Source of the DNA: G963422745 sp963422745
GTDB lineage: Bacteria > Actinomycetota > Acidimicrobiia > Acidimicrobiales > Aldehydirespiratoraceae
Length of the DNA stretch: 64,000 nt
Direction: 5' to 3'
Assembly (NCBI GenBank): GCA_963422745.1
Contig: OY730477.1
Span: forward strand, 2,604,001-2,668,000
A program made the translations under genes and the position numbers. Of the stretch, positions 1-8,027 are shown in pieces; positions within the stretch are counted from its first letter, which is position 1; each line of letters opens with the position of its first letter. The notes beneath the pieces are model-generated. The model did not search any database. It had not been told where the DNA came from and saw only the letters and a list, made by a program, of their open reading frames with translations.

Positions 1-853
1 ACAAGGATGCCTCATCGGGGAGCACCCTGATCTCGACGGCTCCCACCTGTGGCGAACCGCGCCAATGATCGACGTTTGCCGTCAGGGTCAAGGACTCGCC
101 CTGCTGCCAGTTGCCCCAGACAAAGGGACCGGTGCCGTCAGGCTCGCTAGCAACCGTGCCAGCAGCGATCGCATCCGCGGATAGCATCGCCGCGTTCGGA
201 TCCGCCAGCGACGCCAGGATCGGAGCGTCGGCTTGCGACAGATTCAAAACAACCGTTGACGCATCGGGCATGTCCACCGAGGCAATCGATGCAATGTTGG
301 CCCGGGTGACTGCACCGGTCTCTTCATCAAGGATCCGGTTCAGCGAGGCAGCCGCATCCTCGGAGTCGAACGTATCGCCCCCGTGGAACAACACACCCTC
401 ACGCAGGTGCATCGTGAGTGTCAGACCGTCGGGAGAGAACTCCCAACTCTCGGCAAGGCCCGCACCCACGGCGAGGTCCGGACCGAGGCTCAAGAGCGTG
501 TCGTAGACGAGTTCGAGAGCCTGCACCGACTGAAACGCCGTAGCCAGATGCGGATCAAGAACGTCCAGATCGGCCGCTCGACCGACAACCAAGGTCCCGG
601 TCGGAGCGTCGGCGCGGTCATCGATCGCTACATCTTCACCATCACCTTCACCTCCGGTTTCACCATCGCCCCCGGTTTCACCATCACCGTCACCTCCGGT
701 TTCACCATCAGACAAGTCCCCGGGCTGCTCGGTCCCGGCTCCCGGGTCACCAGAGGTCTCGCCACCTCCATCGTCACCACACGCGGCAGCTAACAATATC
801 AGAGCAGCAATCAGGGCAACGATTCTCGTCAACCTCCGTGCTTTCTCACTCAT
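1..853 (-). CDS. ABC importer solute-binding lipoprotein, family 5 (partial, C-terminus off window)
   Basis: Only the first 284 residues lie in the window. Read from the ATG at 853, the protein opens with a lipoprotein signal: basic residues, a hydrophobic run and a lipobox ending L-L-A-A-C (Cys24). A low-complexity Gly/Asp/Glu/Thr linker follows (about residues 25-72), then the family-5 extracellular solute-binding fold (DppA/OppA type). Visible marks are D-V-L-D-P-H near the start of the mature domain, E-L-V-Y-D-T-L, L-A-E-S-W-E-F-S-P-D-G-L-T and L-R-E-G-V-L-F-H-G-G. The ligand could be peptides, oligosaccharides or another small solute; the sequence does not tell. It is divergent from the GntR regulator, with a palindromic operator between them, so control by that regulator is likely. 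The family is clear, the substrate unknown. Confidence 0.9.
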   Translation of the reverse strand, partial: MSEKARRLTRIVALIAALILLAAACGDDGGGETSGDPGAGTEQPGDLSDGETGGDGDGETGGDGETGGEGDGEDVAIDDRADAPTGTLVVGRAADLDVLDPHLATAFQSVQALELVYDTLLSLGPDLAVGAGLAESWEFSPDGLTLTMHLREGVLFHGGDTFDSEDAAASLNRILDEETGAVTRANIASIASVDMPDASTVVLNLSQADAPILASLADPNAAMLSADAIAAGTVASEPDGTGPFVWGNWQQGESLTLTANVDHWRGSPQVGAVEIRVLPDEASL

Positions 854-891
854 GCGAATCTCCCTCAATAGTCTGGTCCAGATCCTCATAG

Positions 892-903
892 TGGTCTAGA
901 CCA
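892..903. promoter_or_regulatory. GntR/HutC-type operator palindrome
   Basis: A perfect 12-bp palindrome, TGGTCTAGACCA, sits between the divergent starts of the binding-protein gene (853) and the GntR gene (963). The core GTCTAGAC is the sequence known for HutC-subfamily regulators such as DasR/NagR. A second, odd-length palindrome, TCTGGTCCAGA, lies at 872-882. The position suits joint repression of both genes, which is inference. Confidence 0.65.
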
Positions 904-962
904 TTTGCATGTTGGCACAGATCAATCTCTGTGGTCAATCTGGTGCGAGGAGGAACCTGGCA

Positions 963-1676
963 ATGACCGACACGAGACGGCTCCCAAAGTACTACCGGGT
1001 CAAGGAGGCGATCGTGGAAGAGATCGCTGGCCTTCGACCCGGCTCGCCACTTTCTGATGAGCGAACGCTCGCTTCGGCGTTCGAGACCTCCCGCACCACC
1101 GTTCGCCAGGCACTCCAGGAGCTTTTTCGGGAGGGCCGCATCATGAGGCACCAGGGGCGAGGAACATTCGTAGCGGAGCCGAAGCTCACCCTCCCGCTAC
1201 GGCTCTCCTCCCACACCGAGGAGATGCACAGGCTAGGCATTCGGCCCGGCTCAAGGGTTCTGTCGGTTGGCGATCAGAACGCCGATGAGAGGGCTGCGGT
1301 AGCGTTGGGGCTCGTTGCCGACGACCCGCTCACAGTCATCTCCCGCGTTCGCCTTGCCGATGACATCCCCCTCGCTCTGGAACTTACTCATCTGTCCAAG
1401 GAACGGTTCGCGGGTATCGCCAGGTTCGTCAACGACCATGTCTCGCTCTATGAGATCCTCGCCAGCGAGTACGACGTGACTCCCGCACACGCGTTGGAAA
1501 CCATTGAAACCGCTCCCGGAACCCCTGAGGAGACAGAGCTGCTCGACACCGAGATCGGTGCACCCATGCTGCTCATGACCCGCCAGTCCTTCGACGCGAA
1601 CGGCGACGCGTTCGAATACGTCAGATCCGTCTACCGCGGCGATCGTTATCGATTCATCACCAAACTCGCCACCTGA
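963..1676 (+). CDS. GntR family transcriptional regulator, HutC/UTRA subfamily
   Basis: A 237-residue ligand-responsive repressor or activator. The N-terminal winged helix (about residues 8-72) has the usual L-S-D-E-R-T-L-A and S-R-T-T-V-R-Q-A-L helices and ends in the wing Q-G-R-G-T-F-V-A. The C-terminal UTRA effector domain shows L-A-L-E-L-T-H and the closing F-E-Y-V-R-S-V-Y-R-G-D-R-Y-R-F. The start is the ATG at 963 because AGGAGG stands 8 bases upstream; the in-frame ATG at 909 would add a leader unlike the family. It is divergent from the solute-binding protein gene, and the palindrome at 892-903 matches this subfamily, so it probably controls that importer and itself. UTRA domains often bind sugars or amino-sugar phosphates, but the effector here is unknown. 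Confidence 0.92.
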   Translation: MTDTRRLPKYYRVKEAIVEEIAGLRPGSPLSDERTLASAFETSRTTVRQALQELFREGRIMRHQGRGTFVAEPKLTLPLRLSSHTEEMHRLGIRPGSRVLSVGDQNADERAAVALGLVADDPLTVISRVRLADDIPLALELTHLSKERFAGIARFVNDHVSLYEILASEYDVTPAHALETIETAPGTPEETELLDTEIGAPMLLMTRQSFDANGDAFEYVRSVYRGDRYRFITKLAT

Positions 1677-1758
1677 CCTCACCCCCGGGGGTCGTACATT
1701 GAACACGATTCCCCACCAAGCTCACCACCTGACCTCCCCCCCCCCCCCGGTCGTACAA
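1659..1758. repeat. 56-bp tandem duplication of the gntR 3' end, with a C13 run
   Basis: The last codons and stop of the regulator gene plus following bases (1659-1698) recur at 1715-1758 with few changes, including a copied TGA at 1730-1732. The second copy carries 13 consecutive C residues (1736-1748) where the first has CCCCCGGGGG. It looks like a local duplication that later diverged. Confidence 0.75.
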
Positions 1759-1833
1759 CGAGCAGCTCCGTTGGTTCGAATCGCCCGGTGGTGCGGCCGC
1801 TCTTCATCAGCGGGTCGAGAATCGGCCGACGTG

Positions 1834-2049
1834 CTATACCGCTGCGCAGGGAGGTCGAGCTTCTGTTGGTGGGGCGGGCGAAGTCCGTTCAACCGACCTG
1901 CCCGCGACTACGGCGCTCACTCCCCCGCCATGTGCAGTTGATGAGGCAGAAGTGTTCCAGGTTTGGCGCCCATCAACTGATCCGAAATCGGCGAGAGCAG
2001 ACCAAACAGCTGAGCGGGGACGGGCGATCTCCACCGTTTCCGTGATCAC
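1834..2049 (-). pseudogene. decayed SRPBCC (polyketide cyclase/START-like) gene remnant
   Basis: Read leftward from a GTG at 2049, the frame opens with I-T-E-T-V-E-I-A-R-P and S-A-V-W-S-A-L-A-D-F, the usual start of small SRPBCC ligand-binding proteins (about 140-150 residues). The expected continuation W-A-P-N-L-E-H-F-C-L-I-N is present but in another frame. A later stretch, G-V-S-A-V-V-A-G-R-S-V-E-R-T, is back in the first frame. So at least two frame changes have occurred and the frame ends early, at 71 residues. No intact SRPBCC gene is left. The rest of 1759-2179 holds no other gene that can be supported. Confidence 0.45.
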
Positions 2050-2179
2050 TGGCGCGTCGCCTGTGTGTACTCGAGACGCTGAGTTTGTTCAATGAGCGAC
2101 TCCAGACTCCACACTCCATGAACACGTCGGCCACGGCGAACCCCTTTGGGTGACCGCAAGCGGCTGGTTCCAGCCCGGG

Positions 2180-3052
2180 TCAGCTCGATGTGATCCGAAC
2201 GAAGTGACGGAGCGCTTCGGGCCGCAAGCGGGTTACGAGTTCACCGAAAGTCGCCCAAGCGTCAGCAGCGGGCCAGTTCTCGGGAAGATACCTGCGTGGG
2301 ATACCCGGGTCCATGAAGGGCAGCTCGCGCCAGGCATTGACGTGTACCACGTAGCGGACGAAGGCGTCCTCGCCATTGATCGAGACTGGGCTCGACTCCA
2401 GCTCCAACTCAAGCTCCGACGCCAGCGACAGGTATTGACGGTACGCGGCCTCAATCCCATCTATGTCCCAAGCCATACGAACGATCTTGACCAACGGGCT
2501 CCTGCCCATGTGTTGAGACTCCCAGAAGTCAACACGGTCGCCGACGCCTGCATCCTCAAGCGCCCGCTGCGACTCTTCGCGGATGTGCGCAGGAGCGATC
2601 ATCAGACCCCCGGATAGATGCCCGAAACCGAGACCCTTCAGACGTGTGCGAATCTGATAACGAAGGCGGCGGTCTTGTTCAGGTACCTTGAACGAAGCAA
2701 GGACCCACAGATCGTCCGCGGGCGCAGAGGGCTCTCCCATGATTCGAACGGTGCCGTCGGCGAACCAGCGGTCCGCTGCCTCGGTCAGCCGATACCCGCG
2801 GATCCGCCCCCGGCAGACCGACCGCACCTCCCCTCGGCCCTTCATTCGGGACAATGCCGATCGCGCCGAGGCATCACCCACGTTCAGGCTGCGCAGCAAC
2901 GTCAGCAGATCGGCAACCGCTATCCAGCCACCGAAGTCACGAACGAAGGAGCCATAGACATCAAGGATCCAGTCGCGCGGGCCAGCCGACTCGCGGGCGG
3001 ATCGGGTGAAGGCCTGGTCAGCGGCATTGGCCAGGACTGCATGCTCACTCAC
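2180..3052 (-). CDS. PaaX family transcriptional regulator
   Basis: A 290-residue protein of PaaX type, the repressor family best known for sensing aryl-CoA esters such as phenylacetyl-CoA. The N-terminal winged helix is seen in D-W-I-L-D-V-Y-G-S-F, the helix V-G-D-A-S-A-R-S-A-L-S-R-M-K and R-G-R-I-R-G-Y-R-L-T. The middle has the family's W-V-L-A-S-F-K-V-P-E-Q-D-R-R-L-R-Y-Q-I-R-T-R-L, and the C-terminal domain ends R-R-Y-L-P-E-N-W-P-A. It overlaps the livMG stop by 4 bases (ATGA), so it is the last gene of the leftward transport operon and is translated with it. It is the natural candidate to control the whole catabolic locus; the effector is unknown. Confidence 0.88.
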   Translation of the reverse strand: MSEHAVLANAADQAFTRSARESAGPRDWILDVYGSFVRDFGGWIAVADLLTLLRSLNVGDASARSALSRMKGRGEVRSVCRGRIRGYRLTEAADRWFADGTVRIMGEPSAPADDLWVLASFKVPEQDRRLRYQIRTRLKGLGFGHLSGGLMIAPAHIREESQRALEDAGVGDRVDFWESQHMGRSPLVKIVRMAWDIDGIEAAYRQYLSLASELELELESSPVSINGEDAFVRYVVHVNAWRELPFMDPGIPRRYLPENWPAADAWATFGELVTRLRPEALRHFVRITSS

Positions 3053-4971
3053 GAATCCCGGGGCTCACCAGGCCCGTCGTCTGCCACGGATCCCAGATAG
3101 ACCTCACGCACGATTGGGTCGGCCTGGATCTCGTCGGCTGTTCCCACCGCAACCACCGTGCCTTGGGCGAGGCAATAGATACGGTCGCACACACCGGTGA
3201 TGAAACCGAGATCGTGGTCGATGACAACGACGCCCGCTCCAACGAGGCGGGCGAGGTCCCGGACCTGGGCCGTCATTGCCAACGACTCGGCCTCATTCAT
3301 GCCGCTGGTCGGTTCGTCGAGCAGCAGGAACGCAGGCCGCGTGGCTGCAGCCCGTGCAAGTTCGAGTCGCCGGGCCGTGCCGTAATCGAGTTCGCTGGCG
3401 CGCCGATCGCGATCATCCCAGATACCAGCCGCCACCAGCAGCTCCTCCACGCTCGGTTGAGACCCGGAGTCGCCGGAGTCGCTGCGATGAAGGGCCGCTA
3501 CTGCCACGTTCTCCCGGACCGTCAACGAGCCGAACAGTCGGAGGTTCTGAAACGTGCGAACAACGCCCTCACGAGCAATCGCGTGGGTCTGCTTTGACGA
3601 CAAATCGTTGCTACCAAGGGAGAACCGCCCAGACGTTGACGGCACCACTCCTGTCAGCACGTTCAACAAGGTGGTCTTACCAGCCCCGTTCGGCCCGATG
3701 ATTCCCGTCACCTCGTCGGGTTGAGGGTCCAATGTCGCATCGTCAAGTGCCTGGAACCCACCGAAGCGGACTGTGATTGACTCTGCCTTCAGAACCTCCG
3801 AGCCGAGAGAGGTATCCTCGTCCGTGGCCGCCTCCACTGGTTTGGTTTCGTGGCGTCGGCGCCAGCGAGAAAACAGCCATGAGTCAAGCTCCCAGTCGGG
3901 CAGCAACCCTCCGGGCCGCACGATCATGAACAACAGCATCGACAAACCCAAGAACAGCTTCGACAAACCAGGCCGGAAGACGAACTCAAACGAATCAACG
4001 CTGGGACCCGCCAGGTATCGGGTTACCTCGTTGCCCACGGTGATCACCACGACGCCAAGGACCGCTCCGGTCAGGCTGTTGCGGCCACCGACGATCAGCA
4101 TGGTGAGCGTCAGCAGCGTGAATTCAAAAAAGAAGAACTTCGGGGTAATGCTGCCCAGCTCATAAACCCGCAGCGATGCACCCACCGCGACTACCACGAT
4201 CGACAGCACCAAGGCGAGCGTTTGATGGGTAGCGGGATTGTGACCAACTGCCCGGGCGGCGAGGTTGTCCTCCCTGGTTGCGGCGGCAAGCCGACCCGAT
4301 CGCGACGTCCCGTAGAGCCGGGCAAGGAGCAGCGACGCGAACAGTGCCACATAGATCGGCCAGCGGCTCTCCAGGGTGTCACCAATCCCGAATGACAAGC
4401 CAGCGCGGTCGCCGCCGGTGAGTTCGTCCCAGTTGACGGCCACCTCGCGGGCCATAAACAGCACAGCCAGTGTGATGACAGTGGCAGCAATCGCCCCTGA
4501 TTGCGCCGCTGTGCGAGAAAGGCCGAGTCCGACTACAAGCCCAATGGCAAGCGTGACGACCACAGCGGCAACGATGGCAGCAAGCGGTGACCACTGGATC
4601 TCGCTCAAACCGAACGGGGCATCGGAAACAGTGACCGACTTTCGCTCAACCGAGATGGCGAAGATCGCGAACGTATAACCCGCAATCGCGCCAAAACCTA
4701 CGTGGCCGAATGACAAGACCCCCGTATTGCCTATGTAGATCTGCATCCCCACGACGATGATCGCGTTGATGAGCATCTGCGTGACGAGACTGTCGCGGGC
4801 GCCACCCCCACCAGAGGCATAGAGCAGCCCGCCGAGCACTAACGCAGCGAACAACACGATGCTGGTTAGCAGCGGACCTCCGAGCCGCCGCACCCACTCC
4901 ATAGACGCAGGGCTCTTGCTCAACGCAGGGCTCATGGTTCTTTCGGGTTGGACAGTTGTTTCGGGGTTCAT
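3049..4971 (-). CDS. livMG: branched-chain-type ABC transporter, fused permease LivM and ATPase LivG
   Basis: One 640-residue polypeptide joins two usually separate subunits of a HAAT-family importer. Residues of roughly 20-340 form the LivM permease with many hydrophobic segments and the motifs N-T-G-V-L-S-F-G-H-V-G-F and G-G-R-N-S-L-T-G-A-V. After a charged linker, the LivG-type ATPase has Walker A G-P-N-G-A-G-K-T-T, the signature region D-Y-G-T-A-R-R-L-E-L-A-R-A-A-A and Walker B F-L-L-L-D-E-P-T-S-G-M. The signature is T-A-R rather than the usual S-G-G, as is seen in many LivG. The start is taken at the ATG at 4971, overlapping the livH stop by 4 bases with GGCGG upstream; the frame continues to 5070 without family similarity. 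Aromatic or carboxylate solutes fit the context. Confidence 0.9.
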   Translation of the reverse strand: MNPETTVQPERTMSPALSKSPASMEWVRRLGGPLLTSIVLFAALVLGGLLYASGGGGARDSLVTQMLINAIIVVGMQIYIGNTGVLSFGHVGFGAIAGYTFAIFAISVERKSVTVSDAPFGLSEIQWSPLAAIVAAVVVTLAIGLVVGLGLSRTAAQSGAIAATVITLAVLFMAREVAVNWDELTGGDRAGLSFGIGDTLESRWPIYVALFASLLLARLYGTSRSGRLAAATREDNLAARAVGHNPATHQTLALVLSIVVVAVGASLRVYELGSITPKFFFFEFTLLTLTMLIVGGRNSLTGAVLGVVVITVGNEVTRYLAGPSVDSFEFVFRPGLSKLFLGLSMLLFMIVRPGGLLPDWELDSWLFSRWRRRHETKPVEAATDEDTSLGSEVLKAESITVRFGGFQALDDATLDPQPDEVTGIIGPNGAGKTTLLNVLTGVVPSTSGRFSLGSNDLSSKQTHAIAREGVVRTFQNLRLFGSLTVRENVAVAALHRSDSGDSGSQPSVEELLVAAGIWDDRDRRASELDYGTARRLELARAAATRPAFLLLDEPTSGMNEAESLAMTAQVRDLARLVGAGVVVIDHDLGFITGVCDRIYCLAQGTVVAVGTADEIQADPIVREVYLGSVADDGPGEPRDS

Positions 4972-5855
4972 ACTCGTTCCGCCTTGCCAACGGTGATCAA
5001 ACCCCCGGGCCGGAACACGAACAGCAGCGCAATCAGCATGAAGACGAACCCGTTGGTTAGACCGACCCATGCAGCGGGTAGTCGCGCTATCAACAACACC
5101 TCAACGATTCCGAGCGCTAGGCCGCCGATGACCGCTCCCGACAGGCTCCCCAAACCGCCGATCAGGGCCGCCAGCACCCCTTTCAGCAAGGGTGTGAGTC
5201 CGGCGGTCGGCGAAGCTCTGCCGGTTCGCATCAGTACGAACACCGCAGCAATCCCGGCCAGAACCCCCGCCAAAAGGAATGCGCCTCGGATCACCCGATC
5301 GCTGCGAACACCCATCAGCCTTGCCGCGTCAAAATCCGCAGCGGCGGCTCGCAAGCTGATGCCGAACATGGTTCGTCTCAGCAAAGCAGCGGTGCCCAGC
5401 AGGGCCGCCACGGTGACACCAATGGTCACAAGATCGATGACCTCCAGTCGGATCCCACCCACCGTTACCGTGTTGGCAATCCAACCTGGCCGGTCATAGC
5501 TCTTGAAGCTCGCCGACACGTACATGATGAAGATGGCCTGAACCGCGAAGTGGACGCCAAATGAGGTCAACATCTGGGTGAAATCCGTGGCTCCTCGTAC
5601 CCATCGGAACGCGACGAACTCAATCGCCACCGACGTGGCCGACGCGGTAAGCACGACAGCCGGGATGATCAACCACCAATTCAGGTCGTTGTTGAACATG
5701 AAGTAGGTGACGTAGGCAGACACAGTGATCAACTCGCCGTGAGCGAAGTTCACGAGATGCATCACACCGAAGATCACCGCGATCCCCAACGCGATGAGCG
5801 CATACTCGCTTCCGCGACCGAGACCATCAAAGAGTTGCTGGATGAGCTCGCTCAT
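4968..5855 (-). CDS. livH: branched-chain-type ABC transporter permease LivH
   Basis: A 295-residue integral membrane permease of the HAAT family. It opens with the typical L-F-D-G-L-G-R-G-S-E-Y-A-L-I-A-L-G and then M-H-L-V-N-F-A-H-G-E-L, and has about eight hydrophobic segments. G-G-L-G-S-L-S-G-A-V-I-G-G near residue 240 is the cytoplasmic loop that contacts the ATPase. It overlaps both neighbours by 4 bases (ATGA at each end), so livF, livH and livMG are translationally coupled. It should pair with the LivM half of the next protein to form the membrane channel. Confidence 0.92.
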   Translation of the reverse strand: MSELIQQLFDGLGRGSEYALIALGIAVIFGVMHLVNFAHGELITVSAYVTYFMFNNDLNWWLIIPAVVLTASATSVAIEFVAFRWVRGATDFTQMLTSFGVHFAVQAIFIMYVSASFKSYDRPGWIANTVTVGGIRLEVIDLVTIGVTVAALLGTAALLRRTMFGISLRAAAADFDAARLMGVRSDRVIRGAFLLAGVLAGIAAVFVLMRTGRASPTAGLTPLLKGVLAALIGGLGSLSGAVIGGLALGIVEVLLIARLPAAWVGLTNGFVFMLIALLFVFRPGGLITVGKAERV

Positions 5856-6562
5856 GACCTACCCACAAATTCCTCGAACAGGTCGGGACGGTTGAGCAGC
5901 TCAGCGCCCGTGCCCGATGCCGCTATCTCGCCGCTGCGCATCACATAGGCACGGTCGGCGGCCCGCAGCATGCGCGTTGCGTTTTGCTCCACGACGAGCA
6001 ATGTCCTCCCGGCAGCGGCCAGGCTCTCAATCAGATCAAAGACGACATCAACCAGGGCTGGCGCCAGCCCGAGAGACGGCTCATCCATCAACACCAGACG
6101 CGCGTCGCTCATCAGCGCACGGGCGATCGCCAGCTGCTGGGCCTCCCCTCCCGAGAGGTAACCAGCAGGTGTGCGAGCCTTCGTCTTGAGCACACCGAAC
6201 AGCTCAAACGCGTTCTGGATACGTTCCTCGCGTTCGCTGGCCTTGGCCGTGACGCCGCCGATCTTGAGGTTTTCGAGCACGGTCAGATCGGTGAATAATC
6301 GACGATGCTCGGGCACCAAAGCCAAGCCGTGACGGAGCAACTTGTCCGGGGCCCATCCAGTGGTTACCTGCCCGTTGAAGCGCACGGTGCCTTGCGCCGG
6401 TTTCAGCAAGCCCGAGATGGCACCGAGGGTGGTTGTCTTTCCGGCCCCGTTCGGACCGATCAGACCGACCACCTCCCCGGTTCGTACCTCAATGCTCACG
6501 TCGCGTGCCGCCGCGATTGCGCCGTACTTGACTGTCAGATTCTCTGTTTCGAGAAGGCTCAT
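5852..6562 (-). CDS. livF: branched-chain-type ABC transporter ATPase LivF
   Basis: A 236-residue ABC ATPase of LivF type. Walker A is G-P-N-G-A-G-K-T at residues 36-43. The signature is L-S-G-G-E-A-Q-Q-L-A-I-A-R-A-L, followed by Walker B L-V-L-M-D-E-P-S-L-G-L-A-P and the switch histidine region replaced by V-V-E-Q-N-A, as is usual in LivF. A strong GGGAGG lies upstream of the ATG at 6562. The gene starts 38 bases after the binding-protein stop and overlaps livH by 4 bases. Together with the LivG half of LivMG it would form the two-ATPase motor. Confidence 0.93.
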   Translation of the reverse strand: MSLLETENLTVKYGAIAAARDVSIEVRTGEVVGLIGPNGAGKTTTLGAISGLLKPAQGTVRFNGQVTTGWAPDKLLRHGLALVPEHRRLFTDLTVLENLKIGGVTAKASEREERIQNAFELFGVLKTKARTPAGYLSGGEAQQLAIARALMSDARLVLMDEPSLGLAPALVDVVFDLIESLAAAGRTLLVVEQNATRMLRAADRAYVMRSGEIAASGTGAELLNRPDLFEEFVGRS

Positions 6563-6600
6563 AGGTGCCTTGCCTCCCAGCGTGCGTTTCGGTGCGTCCG

Positions 6601-7956
6601 CTAATTCATCTCAGCGGCCAGACTGGGCTCACCATTGACGACTTGATGCAGATAAACGGTCTTCGCCGGGTTGCCGGACCCGTTGTAGGTCAGCACCCCT
6701 GTGATTACCTGCAGGTCGGCGGCTTCGGCGATGGCCGCTCCGACGACCGCCGGGTCGTCAGAACCCGTGCGCAGGTGAGCATCAATGATCGCCAGCAGCC
6801 CATCCACCGCCAAAGCAGCAAAGGTGGGACTCCCGCTTCCGCTCCCCGTTGCCGCGGCGAAGCTCTCGTCAAGTTTGGCCACTCGGGCACCGTTCGCGGT
6901 CGGGAAGGCGTGAGTGGTGTGGTAGATGCCCTCAATGTTGTCACCGCCATAACCACCGGTCGCCTCAAATGAGTCGGTCGACATGTAGGCCGCTTCAATG
7001 CCCGCCTCCTCGGCCTGACTCTTCAGTGCAGTCAACTGGAACGACAGCATCGCTGTGTAGATGACGTCTGGGGCGTCATCTCCGGTCATCTCGTTCACCT
7101 GTGTGGAAAAGTCAACGTCGGCAATGGGCACGAAGTTGTAATCCGCGGTGACCGTTCCGCCGCCAGCTTCAAACACCTCCGTGAAGACCTCGGGGTTGTA
7201 TCCGAAGTAGGGACCGGGAGCGGAGAAGGTAACTGCGGTTGTCCAACCCTGGTCCAGGGCGTATTGCGCAGCAGCCGTTGCCTGAAGAGTGTCGTCAAAT
7301 GACACCAGGTAAGACAAAGCCTCAACGTCGCTGAGGGCTGGCTCGGTTGACGCGGTGAAAATCACCGGCACCTCGCCTTTTGTCACCTGCAGCAGCGGAA
7401 ACCCGAAGTCGGGAAACGGTGGGCCGAGTAATCCAATGGCACCGGCCTCGAGCAGCTCAGTGGCGGCGAGCACCGTCGTTTCAGGCTCGCCGGAAATGTC
7501 ACGGACTACCTGCTGCAGCGGTCGACCGTTGACCCCACCCGAGCAGTTGATCTTGTCGATGAAATGTTGAACGGCTTCTGAGCCGGGTACGTCGGCGAAC
7601 CCACCGAGATCGGAGAAGTCAGCGGCGTACCCGATGACGATGGCCTCACCCGTGACAGGATCCACGCAATCGTGCGGGGCAGCAAGCGCCGCGTCAACAT
7701 CAAAGTTGGCGGTACCAGATCCGGTCGAACCACCATCACCATCGCCGGTCGAACCGTCACCGTCGGTCGAACCACCATCGCCGGTCGAACCACCATCGCC
7801 GGTCGAACCACCATCGCCGGTCGAATCGTCGTCGTCGCCACCGCACGCGCTCGCCACCAAGGCGAACGCGCACATCAGCGCCAGTACCCAACGCAGTCGT
7901 GGTCGCAGAGACCGTTGGCTCCGTCGCGATGTGGTGTTGTTGGGTTGTGCAGGCAT
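6601..7956 (-). CDS. LivJ/LivK-type solute-binding lipoprotein
   Basis: A 451-residue extracellular binding protein (Peripla_BP_6 type) for the downstream LivFHMG transporter. It begins with an arginine-rich leader, a hydrophobic segment and a lipobox ending A-S-A-C. A long acidic linker rich in S-T-G-D-G-G follows, then the bilobed domain starting P-V-T-G-E-A-I-V-I-G-Y-A-A-D with I-N-C-S-G-G-V-N-G-R-P and V-I-F-T-A-S-T-E-P-A-L. AGGAGG stands 8 bases upstream of the ATG at 7956. It is placed between the catabolic enzymes and the transport subunits, so it probably binds the aromatic or heteroaromatic substrate of the locus; the ligand is not known. Confidence 0.92.
   Translation of the reverse strand: MPAQPNNTTSRRSQRSLRPRLRWVLALMCAFALVASACGGDDDDSTGDGGSTGDGGSTGDGGSTDGDGSTGDGDGGSTGSGTANFDVDAALAAPHDCVDPVTGEAIVIGYAADFSDLGGFADVPGSEAVQHFIDKINCSGGVNGRPLQQVVRDISGEPETTVLAATELLEAGAIGLLGPPFPDFGFPLLQVTKGEVPVIFTASTEPALSDVEALSYLVSFDDTLQATAAAQYALDQGWTTAVTFSAPGPYFGYNPEVFTEVFEAGGGTVTADYNFVPIADVDFSTQVNEMTGDDAPDVIYTAMLSFQLTALKSQAEEAGIEAAYMSTDSFEATGGYGGDNIEGIYHTTHAFPTANGARVAKLDESFAAATGSGSGSPTFAALAVDGLLAIIDAHLRTGSDDPAVVGAAIAEAADLQVITGVLTYNGSGNPAKTVYLHQVVNGEPSLAAEMN
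7723..7827. repeat. 18-bp tandem repeats encoding the lipoprotein linker
   Basis: Copies of an 18-bp unit starting GGTCGAACC begin at 7747, 7765, 7783, 7801 and 7819 (an imperfect one at 7723). On the coding strand they give the six-residue S-T-G-D-G-G repeats of the lipoprotein's surface tether, so repeat number should vary without loss of frame. Confidence 0.85.
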
Positions 7957-7975
7957 GGTTCATTCCTCCTGTTCA

Positions 7976-7996
7976 CACGTGGGGTTTTCCCACGTG
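7976..7996 (-). promoter_or_regulatory. intercistronic hairpin ahead of the binding-protein gene
   Basis: CACGTGGG (7976-7983) and CCCACGTG (7989-7996) form a perfect 8-bp stem with a 5-base loop. It lies between the maleate isomerase stop (8028) and the ribosome site of the lipoprotein gene. On the minus strand no clear U-tract follows. It may protect or process the mRNA so the binding protein is made in excess, or mark an operator; both are inference. Confidence 0.5.
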
Positions 7997-8027
7997 GTCG
8001 TTGTTCGGGCCTCGGGGTGCCGGGGGT

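Noticed and set aside
111..793. Plus-strand open frames at the left edge
   Set aside because: They are antisense to the solute-binding lipoprotein, whose signal peptide and family motifs read clearly on the minus strand.
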